Shown: positions 1 to 5,771 of the stretch, in pieces
Position numbering within the stretch: position 1 is the stretch's first letter
Layout: every line of letters starts with the position of its first letter
Assembly: GCA_017413145.1 (NCBI GenBank)
Contig: JAFPUX010000025.1
Location: 1-5,941 of the forward strand
Direction: 5' to 3'
DNA length: 5,941 bases
Source of the DNA: Kiritimatiellia bacterium
Lineage (GTDB): Bacteria; Verrucomicrobiota; Kiritimatiellia; RFP12; UBA3636
Translations under genes and position numbers: made by a program
The notes under the pieces: generated by a model
Told to the model about the DNA's origin: nothing
The model's input: only the letters and a program-made list of their open reading frames with translations
Databases searched by the model: none

Positions 1-2
1 AC

Positions 3-884
3 GCCGAGGCGGACGGCCTCGCGCTCGTCTCCTGCGGGGCGGACTGGTGGTGGTCGCTGCGCGCGAACGGCGAGCTCGTCGTCGACCGCACCCCCCGGCC
101 GTTCGGCAACGAGCGCTGGCCCGTCGCCGCCGCGAACCACCCGCTGCTCGTCCCCGTCCGCGAGGGCCGCAACCTCCTCGCCGCCGTCGTGCGCACCGGA
201 ACCGCGGGCTGGCGCTGGTGCTTCGACCCGGCGCCGGTCGCGACCCCGGCCGACGCCCTCGCCGCGCGGCGCCGGTTCGTCGACGCGCGCGAGAAGGCGC
301 TCTGGCGCGAACTCAAGGGCTTCAAGGCGGGCGACTCGCGCGTCACGCCCGAGACGCGCTCGCTGCTCTTCGACCGCTTCGGCGTCCGCACCGACGTCGA
401 CCTGCGCTCGGACGGCGAGTGCCGCGGCATGGACGGCTCCCCGCTCGGCCCGGACGTGCGCTGGGCTCACGTCTCGTCCGCCTCGTACGGCGACCTGCAG
501 CTGGACTGGGGCCGGGACGCCTTCCGGCGCGTCTTCGCCGTCTTCCTCGACCCCGCCTCCGCCGCCATCGACTTCCACTGCATCGCCGGGCAGGACCGCA
601 CCGGCGCGGTCGCCTTCGTCGTCCTCGCGATCCTCGGCGTTTCCGAGGAGGACCTCGCGCGCGACTGGGAGGCCACGGCGCTGTGGAACCCGTTCGACCA
701 CTTCAACCACGCCGCGCGTTACGACAAGCTCGTGCGCGGCTTCGACCGCTGGCCGGGCAAAACGATCAACGAGCGCGTCGAGGCCTACGTCCTCTCGCTC
801 GGCTTCTCGCCCGCCGACCTCGACGCCTTCCGCGAGCGCCTCCTCGAACCGCGCCTCCCGCGCTGCCACGAGGACTGCAAATAG
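3..884 (+). CDS. Tyrosine phosphatase-like protein with N-terminal beta-sandwich segment (5' end missing)
   Basis: The reading frame is open from the first bases of the window, so the start lies upstream. Two parts are visible. The first ~75 residues (bases 3-230), with a GADWWW stretch, a 'NGELV' turn and a 'VPVREGRNLL..VV.TGTAGW' strand pattern, resemble the galactose-binding-like beta-sandwich domains appended to many secreted PVC-group proteins; this assignment is by pattern only. The rest matches the bacterial tyrosine phosphatase family often called Y_phosphatase3. It has a VDLRSDGE motif (about 390-420) and the phosphatase loop HCIAGQDRTG, with nucleophilic Cys at 579-581 and phosphate-binding Arg at 597-599 (C-x5-R-T). 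The loop has GQDRTG rather than the more usual GKDRTG. Expected activity is hydrolysis of phosphotyrosine or another phosphate monoester; the substrate cannot be read from sequence. The stop is TAG at 882-884. The ATG-free upstream extension makes an internal start, such as the GTG at 189, unlikely. Confidence 0.85.
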   Translation, partial: AEADGLALVSCGADWWWSLRANGELVVDRTPRPFGNERWPVAAANHPLLVPVREGRNLLAAVVRTGTAGWRWCFDPAPVATPADALAARRRFVDAREKALWRELKGFKAGDSRVTPETRSLLFDRFGVRTDVDLRSDGECRGMDGSPLGPDVRWAHVSSASYGDLQLDWGRDAFRRVFAVFLDPASAAIDFHCIAGQDRTGAVAFVVLAILGVSEEDLARDWEATALWNPFDHFNHAARYDKLVRGFDRWPGKTINERVEAYVLSLGFSPADLDAFRERLLEPRLPRCHEDCK

Positions 885-920
885 CGCCGGGGCCCGTTCG
901 GAGCCGGAAATCGCGGGGGC

Positions 921-949
921 TTGCGGCGCGCGCGCGGTTCGGGTAGAAT
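921..949 (+). promoter_or_regulatory. Sigma-70-type promoter for cdaA, near-leaderless
   Basis: A TTGCGG hexamer (921-926) and a TAGAAT hexamer (944-949) are separated by exactly 17 bases, the ideal spacing for a housekeeping sigma factor. The -10 box matches the TATAAT consensus at 5 of 6 positions; the -35 box keeps the important TTG. Transcription should start about 7 bases after the -10 box, near 955-957, leaving only about 3-5 bases before the ATG at 960. No Shine-Dalgarno sequence fits in that space, so the message is probably read as a leaderless or near-leaderless mRNA. The same design recurs before the gene at 3875. Confidence 0.7.
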
Positions 950-959
950 CAAGAGCGTC

Positions 960-1898
960 ATGCTTTCCTTCGAGACACTCAAGGCGCTGGTGCGCGGCGG
1001 ATGCCAGATCGCGATCCTGGCGTTCCTGCTGTACTGCGTGCTCAAGTTCCTGCGGCGGACGCGCGCCTACCGGATCCTCGCGGGCGTCGTCGCGGTGCTG
1101 TTCGCGCTCTACGGCGGCGCGCGGATCTTCGGGTTCGACGAACTGGGCTGGCTCTTCGAACAGATCGCGCCAGCGATCCCGGTCGCGTTCATCGTGCTCT
1201 TCCAGCCCGAGCTCCGGCGCATGTTCGCCGAGATCGGGACCTCCCGCCGCGGGACGCGCGGCGCGGCGGGCCAGTCGGACGCGGCGGGCGTCGTCTCGAC
1301 GCTCGTCGACGCCGTCGGCGCGCTCGCGCAGAAGCGCATCGGCGCGATCCTCGCGATCGAACGCGAAGAATCGCTCGAACCGTTTTCCACCGGCGGCCGC
1401 CGGCTCGACGCGCCGGTCAACGCGGAGTTGCTGCTCACGATCTTCTACCCCGGCACGTCGCTGCACGACGGCGGCGTGATCCTTCGCGGCGGGACGATCG
1501 CGTGGGCGGGTTGTGTGTTCCCGCTCGGCGCGGTCGACGAGGACCGCCGCGCGTTCGGCACGCGCCACCGCGCGGCGATCGGGCTTTCGGAACGCACGGA
1601 CGCGCTCGTCGTGGTGGTCTCCGAGGAGACGGGCACCGTGTCGATCGCCTACCACGGCGAACTCGTCCGCGGCGTGAACGCTCTTTCGCTCGCCGACGCG
1701 CTTCGCGCGAGCGTCGAAGCCGGCGTGGCGGCGCGCGCCGAAGCCGCCGCCGCGGCCGCGGCGCCCGCGGCGGAGACGCCGCTCGAATCCCCCGAACCCG
1801 CGCCGGCGCCGGCCGCGGCGCCGGCGCCGGCCGAAACCGCGCCCGCGGCCGACGACCCGGTCGCCCGCGCGATCGGCCGCATCAAGGAGGGCGCCTAG
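960..1898 (+). CDS. cdaA: Diadenylate cyclase CdaA (membrane c-di-AMP synthase)
   Basis: Makes cyclic di-AMP from two ATP at the inner face of the membrane. The 312-residue product has three predicted membrane helices (about 16-31, 39-57, 69-82), with the family-typical TRAYRIL and FQPELRRMF segments, followed by a DisA_N diadenylate cyclase domain. Visible motifs are GAILAIERE, LHDGGVIL (Asp170), GTRHRAAIGLSE (RHR at 202-204) and VSEETG (221-225). The usual DGA triad reads DGG; a small-for-small change, so activity is still expected. Residues about 254-299 form an Ala/Pro/Glu-rich low-complexity tail ending in PVARAIGRIKEGA. I chose the ATG at 960 rather than the in-frame TTG at 921, because MLSFETLK fits the family and the TTG forms the -35 box of the promoter. 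The cdaR-like gene follows two bases later, the conserved partner arrangement. c-di-AMP generally controls potassium and osmolyte balance and cell-wall homeostasis; the role in this organism is inferred from that. Confidence 0.95.
   Translation: MLSFETLKALVRGGCQIAILAFLLYCVLKFLRRTRAYRILAGVVAVLFALYGGARIFGFDELGWLFEQIAPAIPVAFIVLFQPELRRMFAEIGTSRRGTRGAAGQSDAAGVVSTLVDAVGALAQKRIGAILAIEREESLEPFSTGGRRLDAPVNAELLLTIFYPGTSLHDGGVILRGGTIAWAGCVFPLGAVDEDRRAFGTRHRAAIGLSERTDALVVVVSEETGTVSIAYHGELVRGVNALSLADALRASVEAGVAARAEAAAAAAAPAAETPLESPEPAPAPAAAPAPAETAPAADDPVARAIGRIKEGA
1800..1832. repeat. GC-only palindromic repeat in the cdaA tail
   Basis: A 15-base GC-only unit occurs at 1800-1814 and again, identical, at 1818-1832 (period 18). 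Each copy contains the self-complementary 10-mer CCGGCGCCGG (1803-1812 and 1821-1830). The repeat encodes the PAPAAAPAPA part of the CdaA tail. It could fold in the mRNA, but it may equally be a by-product of Ala/Pro codons in a high-GC genome. Confidence 0.6.
1884..1890 (+). promoter_or_regulatory. Strong ribosome binding site of cdaR-like gene
   Basis: AAGGAGG, a full anti-16S match, lies inside the last codons of cdaA and ends 10 bases before the ATG at 1901. It fixes that ATG as the start of the YbbR protein. It is the only clear Shine-Dalgarno sequence before a gene in this window, in contrast to the other starts. Confidence 0.8.
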
Positions 1899-1900
1899 CC

Positions 1901-2878
1901 ATGGCCGGGGAAAACGTCCCGAAACTGCCCGCCGGCGTGAAGTCCGGCCTGGAGCGCTTCCAGTCGTTCTGCGTCCGCGCGCTCGGACCCAACGGCGACC
2001 TGAAGGTCCTTTCGGTCCTGCTCGCCGCGCTGCTCTTCTTCCTGATCCGCCCGTTCGCGGTCGGCAACACGAAGACGTTTTCCGTCCCCGTGCGCGTCTC
2101 CTCGTCGAACCCCTACGTGACGGTCGTGGACTTCGCGCCGAAGACGGCGTCCGTCACGTTGCGCGGACCGCGCAACAAGATCGACTCGTTCGACCCCTCG
2201 CAACTCGCCCTCGAAATCGAAGAGGCGTTTCCGGACACGGAAGGCCGCGTGTTCCGTCCTCTCGGCGCCCGCGCGCTGCGCGGCGAGGGCGACCTGAACT
2301 TCCTTTCGTGCCCGGTCGACGTCGTCCGCGTCGAACTGGACTACACGGCCAAGTGGGAGACGACGAATCTCGTGGCCCTCCCGCAGCTCGTCGGCCGCCC
2401 GGTCGAAGGCGGCACGGCGACCGTGCGCCTGGCCGACCCCGTGTCCGTCGTCGTGAAGGGCTCGATCCGCAAGCTCAACGAATTCCGCGACGCGGGACTG
2501 CTGCTTCCGACCGAACCGGTCGACGTGGAGGGCAAGACGAAGAGTTTCTCCGAAACGGTCGCGATCAAGATTCCGGCCGACTCCGGCATCACGTCCGTCG
2601 AACCGGCCGCCGTTCTCGCGTACGTCGACATCGCGATCTCCGTCACCAACCGCACCGACACGGCCGCGCCCGACCTGCTCAAGAACGTCGAACCGCCCGC
2701 CACGCCCGGCGAGGCCGACAAGACCGGAAAAGCCGAAGAGACCGGGACCGTCGGCGAAGGCGCGGGCGAAGCCGGCGAAAAACCCGCCTCCGAAGAGCCG
2801 GCCTCCGAAGAGCCGGCCTCCGAAGAGCCGGCCTCCGAAGAACCGGCTTCCGAAGACCCGGAACCCGCCGCTTCCTGA
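1901..2878 (+). CDS. cdaR: YbbR-domain protein, CdaR-like regulator of CdaA
   Basis: CdaR proteins sit in the membrane, expose YbbR repeats outside the cytoplasm and modulate the neighbouring cyclase CdaA. The 325-residue product has a short cytoplasmic N-terminus, one membrane helix at about 34-50 preceded by NGDLKVLS (the typical YbbR-family entry), and then two YbbR-like repeats at roughly 55-135 and 150-255. Their pattern is 'V.V....P...V...G....L..F', seen in TASVTLRGPRNKIDSFD and PVSVVVKGSIRKLNEF. Firmicute homologues often have three or four repeats, so this is a compact form. After residue ~260 comes a Pro/Glu/Gly-rich low-complexity tail with five ASEEP-type repeats. The start is fixed by AAGGAGG ten bases upstream, and the gene begins two bases after cdaA stops, so both are surely cotranscribed. 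The name cdaR rests on YbbR similarity plus position; the regulatory effect is inferred. Confidence 0.88.
   Translation: MAGENVPKLPAGVKSGLERFQSFCVRALGPNGDLKVLSVLLAALLFFLIRPFAVGNTKTFSVPVRVSSSNPYVTVVDFAPKTASVTLRGPRNKIDSFDPSQLALEIEEAFPDTEGRVFRPLGARALRGEGDLNFLSCPVDVVRVELDYTAKWETTNLVALPQLVGRPVEGGTATVRLADPVSVVVKGSIRKLNEFRDAGLLLPTEPVDVEGKTKSFSETVAIKIPADSGITSVEPAAVLAYVDIAISVTNRTDTAAPDLLKNVEPPATPGEADKTGKAEETGTVGEGAGEAGEKPASEEPASEEPASEEPASEEPASEDPEPAAS
2786..2860 (+). repeat. Five-copy 15-base tandem repeat (ASEEP) in the cdaR-like gene
   Basis: The unit GCCTCCGAAGAGCCG is present at 2786-2800, 2801-2815 and 2816-2830 as identical copies. The fourth copy (2831-2845) has one changed base and the fifth (2846-2860) two changed bases that turn Glu into Asp. 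The unit is five codons, so gain or loss of copies keeps the reading frame. It encodes an acidic, Pro-containing tail predicted to be disordered. If the topology of the YbbR protein is as usual, the tail lies outside the cytoplasm. Confidence 0.95.
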
Positions 2879-2918
2879 CTTTTCCGCTTTCAATCCATCA
2901 TTCATCATTCAAAACAGC
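2879..2918 (+). promoter_or_regulatory. AT-rich leader without Shine-Dalgarno before HAD gene
   Basis: About 15 of these 40 bases are G or C, far below the surrounding ~70%. The stretch contains ATCATTC twice in tandem (2897-2903, 2904-2910) and then AAAACA just before the GTG start. No Shine-Dalgarno sequence and no convincing -35/-10 pair are present. The likely role is an unstructured, A/T-rich ribosome entry region for the next gene within the cda transcript. A weak internal promoter cannot be excluded. Confidence 0.45.
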
Positions 2919-3821
2919 GTGCCCGCCGACCGTTACAACGAAGCGATTCCCCAGCGCGACCTGAAGTACTACATCTTCGACTGGGACGACAACATCCTCC
3001 GGATGCCGACCTACATCCACCTGGAGCGGCGGCTCGCGGACGGCACGTGGGTGCCGCACCTGGTCTCGACGGCGCTCTTCTCGGTCATCCGCAACGACAC
3101 GGTGAACTACCGCCCGCCGAAGGGCGTCTGGGAGAACGCGTTCGTCGAGTTCCGCGACTTCGCGGACCAGCCGGAGAGCAAGTTCCTGCAGGACGCGCGA
3201 ACCGCCATCGACCGCCTGTTCGAAGGCAAGGAGAAGTGCCCGCCGTCGTTCAACGTCTTCCGCAAGACGCTGCGGGAAGGCCGCATCTTCGCAATCGTCA
3301 CCGCGCGCGGCCACCAGCCGGAAACGCTGCGCAAGGGCGTCGAGATGTTCATCGAGCGGATCCTCACGCCGGAAGAGCGCGCCGAGATGGTGTGGAACCT
3401 GCGCGGCTACCTCGTCGCCTACGAGAACGCGGCGGAAAACGAGCGCATGACGGACGCGGAGGTGGTCGAGAACTACCTCTCGATGAACCACTACCACGCC
3501 GTCACGAACCCGGACTTCATCCGGCTCGTCAAGTCCGCCGCCGTGCCCGACCCGAACAACTCCGAGACGCGCAAGAAGTTCGCGATCATGGAGTTCCTCG
3601 AGCACCTCTTCCGCATGGTCGAGCGCATCGGCTCGCGCAAGCCGATCAGCGTCGGCTTCTCGGACGACGACTCCGGCAACGTCGCGGCCGTGGCGGACTT
3701 CATCCGCACGACGCTCGCGGAGCGCTTCCCGGCCGTGAAGTTCGTCGTCTACGACACCTCCGACCCGGACGTCGAGAAGGGCCACAAGCTCGTCGTCTCC
3801 GGCCAGCTCCCGCTTCTCTAG
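2919..3821 (+). CDS. HAD-fold hydrolase of unknown substrate
   Basis: The four HAD motifs appear in order in the 300-residue product. Motif I is FDWDDN, with Asp21 as nucleophile, Asp23 as acid/base and Asn25 where Thr or Val is commoner. Motif II is IVTARG (Thr128). A Lys of motif III probably lies in RKKF (Lys219 or Lys220). Motif IV is GFSDDDSGN (Asp249/Asp250). About 100 residues between motifs I and II and 90 between II and III leave room for a cap domain. No signal peptide or membrane helix is seen, so it is probably cytoplasmic. A Mg-dependent phosphatase is the best guess; the substrate is unknown. The GTG at 2919 is chosen because the first downstream ATG (3003) would remove motif I, and no better start lies between 2878 and 2919. 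The gene follows cdaR by 40 bases, where Firmicutes often carry glmM. Its sequence has no resemblance to phosphoglucosamine mutase. Confidence 0.75.
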   Translation: MPADRYNEAIPQRDLKYYIFDWDDNILRMPTYIHLERRLADGTWVPHLVSTALFSVIRNDTVNYRPPKGVWENAFVEFRDFADQPESKFLQDARTAIDRLFEGKEKCPPSFNVFRKTLREGRIFAIVTARGHQPETLRKGVEMFIERILTPEERAEMVWNLRGYLVAYENAAENERMTDAEVVENYLSMNHYHAVTNPDFIRLVKSAAVPDPNNSETRKKFAIMEFLEHLFRMVERIGSRKPISVGFSDDDSGNVAAVADFIRTTLAERFPAVKFVVYDTSDPDVEKGHKLVVSGQLPLL

Positions 3822-3836
3822 CGCGCGATTTTCGCC

Positions 3837-3865
3837 TTGCCGCGGGACGGGGCGTTTGCTAGACT
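3837..3865 (+). promoter_or_regulatory. Sigma-70-type promoter for the transporter/sigma operon, near-leaderless
   Basis: TTGCCG (3837-3842) and TAGACT (3860-3865) stand 17 bases apart in the 53-base gap after the HAD gene. The -10 box matches TATAAT at 4 of 6 positions. The predicted start site, about 3872, lies only ~3 bases before the ATG at 3875, and no Shine-Dalgarno sequence is present. The layout copies the promoter at 921-949: a TTGC -35 box, 17-base spacer, TAGA-T -10 box, then 9 or 10 bases to ATG. It shows that a new transcription unit begins here. Confidence 0.7.
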
Positions 3866-3874
3866 CCGGACCCC

Positions 3875-5122
3875 ATGAACGACGAAACAGTCCAGCCCCT
3901 CCGCCTCGGCGCGAAGCAGTCGCGCATCGTCGCGAGCGCGATCACGCTCGTGGCGCTGTGCGTGTTGTTCGTGCTCGGCGCCGCCGTCTTCTGGCTCGCC
4001 GTGTCGGTCGTGGACCGCTACCGCCTCGTGTTGCTTCCGCCCATCGTGGCCGTCATCCTCGCCAACGTGGTGCAGCCCGTGTTCGACGCGACGCGGCGCG
4101 CGCTCTGGACGCGCCTGTCGCGCGTGGACCCGCCACACCGCCTGCGCATCCCGAAGGGCGCCGTGACGGCCGTCGCGATCGCGGCCGCCGTGCTGTGCAT
4201 CCTGCTGCCGCTCGTCCTGTTCCTGTGGCTGTGCGGCAAGTTGCTCGTCGACCAGCTGCTCTCGCTGCCCGACGCGATGCCGGACATCGGAGCCTGGCTC
4301 CACGCCAAGGCGCCGCAGCTGGCCGCCTACATCGACCAGCACGGCCTGCTCTCCTCGATCCAGAACGCGCTGCAGTCCGAATGGCTGTCCGGGTCCGTCC
4401 TTTCCGACAAGGCCGTGGCCGCCGCCGGCGTCGCGATTTCCCACGCGGCGGAGGTCGTCCAGTTCGTCGCGGCGTGGCTCATGGTGCCCGTCTACATGGT
4501 CATCTACCTGGCGTCGCGCCCGCTCGAAGGCCGCGATTTCGCCAAGATGATGGTCGGCGTCACCTCGCGGACGCGCGAAAACGTCCGCTTCCTGATCGAC
4601 GAATTCATCCGGATCGTCGTCTCCTACTTCCGCGGCCAGGTGCTCGTGGCGATCATCGAAGGACCCTTGTACGGCGTCGGGTTCCAGTACGTGGCGGGCG
4701 TCCCGAACGGCCTGCTGCTCGGCGTTGCGGTCGGCCTCGTGAACATCGCGCCCTACATGGGAACCGTGTTCGTGATGCCGATCGTCTGTCTCGTGGCCTA
4801 CGCCCACGGCGGCCTCGTCTCCGTTCTTCTCGCGGTGTTCGTCTGGGCGGCCGTCGGACTCTCCGACTTCTTCATTTCGCCGCGCATCAGCGGCAGCCGG
4901 ACGGGACTCGGCGTATTCGCCGTCATCTTCTCGATCCTCTTCTGGGGCACGGTCATGGGCGGACTCTTCGGCGTGTTCCTCGCAGTGCCCCTCACCGCGT
5001 TCCTCGCGGTCTGCGGGCGGCTGCTCGTCCGCGAGTATTTCGTGGACGATTCCGTTCCCGCGGCGCCCGCCGCCTTGCCGGCGCCGCCCCCCGCGGAGAC
5101 GCCCCCGCCGTCCGCGGGCTAG
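3875..5122 (+). CDS. AI-2E/PerM-family membrane transporter
   Basis: This 415-residue polytopic membrane protein belongs to the AI-2E_transport (PerM/YdiK/TqsA) family. Members have been linked to export of autoinducer-2, to Na+/H+ antiport or to unknown substrates, so the cargo cannot be named. Predicted helices lie near residues 20-45, 48-68, a pair around 93-122, 185-213, and five or so between 250 and 385. Family signatures are visible: the YFRGQVLVAIIEGPLYGVGF segment, the IAPYMGT loop, the ISPRISGSRTGL segment and the closing FLAVPLTAFLAV helix. A soluble stretch at about 125-180 corresponds to the variable middle domain. The C-terminus is a short Pro/Ala-rich tail (AAPAALPAPPPAETPPPSAG). 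Length is normal for the family. The ATG at 3875 follows a promoter with almost no leader. The sigma-factor gene starts three bases after the stop, suggesting cotranscription and coupled translation. Confidence 0.92.
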   Translation: MNDETVQPLRLGAKQSRIVASAITLVALCVLFVLGAAVFWLAVSVVDRYRLVLLPPIVAVILANVVQPVFDATRRALWTRLSRVDPPHRLRIPKGAVTAVAIAAAVLCILLPLVLFLWLCGKLLVDQLLSLPDAMPDIGAWLHAKAPQLAAYIDQHGLLSSIQNALQSEWLSGSVLSDKAVAAAGVAISHAAEVVQFVAAWLMVPVYMVIYLASRPLEGRDFAKMMVGVTSRTRENVRFLIDEFIRIVVSYFRGQVLVAIIEGPLYGVGFQYVAGVPNGLLLGVAVGLVNIAPYMGTVFVMPIVCLVAYAHGGLVSVLLAVFVWAAVGLSDFFISPRISGSRTGLGVFAVIFSILFWGTVMGGLFGVFLAVPLTAFLAVCGRLLVREYFVDDSVPAAPAALPAPPPAETPPPSAG

Positions 5123-5125
5123 GCC

Positions 5126-5710
5126 ATGTTCGGCCGCCGCAAACAGCCCGCGACACCGCCGCCCGCGTCCGCGCAAGACCCGTCGGACGCGGAAGACGTG
5201 GCGCTCATGCTGCGCGCGGCGGCGGACGACGCGGGCGCCTTCTCGGCGCTCGTCCGCAAGCACGAGAAGTCCCTGGCGAACTTTTTCGCGCGCAACGGCG
5301 TTTACAGGGATGTCGAGGACCTCGCGCAGTTGACGTTCCTCAAACTCCACCGCGCGAGGCGTGGCTACAGGCCGACCGCCAAGTTCACGACGTTCCTCTA
5401 CCTGCTCGCAAGGCAGGTCCTCGTCGACCACGTGCGCGCCACCCGGCGCCGCGCGAAGCTGCACGAGGAGGCGGGGAAGGAAATGGATTCGGTGCAGCCC
5501 GCTCCCCGCTCCCGCGGGGAAGGGCAGGACGCCCGGGCCGCCCTCGACAGCCTCTCCCCGTGGATGCGGGAAACCGTCGTCCTCGTCGTGATGCAGGGCC
5601 TCGCCTACCACGAGGCCGCCGAAGTCCTCCGGGTGCCCGTCGGCACGGTCAAGTCCCGCGTCAGCGCCGCCCTCCGCCAGATGAAAGCCTTCCTCGAACA
5701 AACGCCATGA
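5126..5710 (+). CDS. ECF-type RNA polymerase sigma factor
   Basis: A sigma factor of the extracytoplasmic-function class, 194 residues, directing RNA polymerase to a dedicated set of promoters. After a Pro-rich N-terminal extension (1-22), region 2 spans about 30-108: DAGAFSALVRKHEKSL, then VEDLAQLTFLKLHRAR (the core-binding and -10 recognition helix) and FTTFLYLLARQVLVDHVR. A charged linker (109-139) follows. Region 4 spans about 140-190: LDSLSPWMRETVVLVV, then the helix-turn-helix YHEAAEVLRVPVGTVKSRVSAAL that reads the -35 box. There is no SnoaL-like or other C-terminal extension. No Shine-Dalgarno sequence is visible; the gene lies three bases after the transporter stop, so reinitiation is likely. 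Its stop overlaps the next ATG as ATGA (5707-5710), an arrangement usual for a sigma factor and its anti-sigma partner. The ECF subgroup cannot be assigned without a profile search. Confidence 0.92.
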   Translation: MFGRRKQPATPPPASAQDPSDAEDVALMLRAAADDAGAFSALVRKHEKSLANFFARNGVYRDVEDLAQLTFLKLHRARRGYRPTAKFTTFLYLLARQVLVDHVRATRRRAKLHEEAGKEMDSVQPAPRSRGEGQDARAALDSLSPWMRETVVLVVMQGLAYHEAAEVLRVPVGTVKSRVSAALRQMKAFLEQTP

Positions 5711-5771
5711 CTCCCGGTTACGCCGCCGCCCTCGCCGACAACCCGGACTGCGCCGGGCTGCTCGCCGCCCT
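5674..5771 (+). repeat. 98-base exact direct repeat, copy 1
   Basis: This copy covers the last 11 codons of the sigma-factor gene and the first ~21 codons of the following gene. It is identical, base for base, to 5844-5941. The identity starts after a T/G mismatch (5673 versus 5843), flanked upstream by nine further matching bases (5664-5672 versus 5834-5842). The period is 170 bases. Confidence 0.98.

Noticed and set aside
885..920. Possible terminator after the phosphatase (GGGGCCC and nearby GC-rich pairs).
   Set aside because: No stable stem followed by a T-run is visible; a Rho-dependent or absent terminator is equally possible.
47..946. A 299-codon + strand frame overlapping the phosphatase.
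   Set aside because: Translation is mostly Arg, Ala and Pro, typical of a shifted frame in GC-rich DNA; the phosphatase frame carries the C-x5-R motif.
921..959. A TTG start at 921 for CdaA, adding 13 residues.
   Set aside because: The bases are better explained as the promoter, and the added residues (Arg/Gly-rich) do not resemble CdaA N-termini.
2786..2860. CRISPR array.
   Set aside because: The units are 15 bases, contiguous, without spacers, and in frame within a coding region.
1895..2908. A 337-codon minus-strand frame opposite the cdaR-like gene, and a 295-codon one opposite the HAD gene (2898-3785).
   Set aside because: Low-complexity, Arg/Asp/Val-biased translations that mirror the codon pattern of the + strand genes; no ribosome site or family motif.
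2874..2918. Possible promoter for the HAD gene in the AT-rich leader.
   Set aside because: CTGACT with TCATTC at a suitable spacing matches the consensus poorly, unlike the two clear promoters elsewhere.
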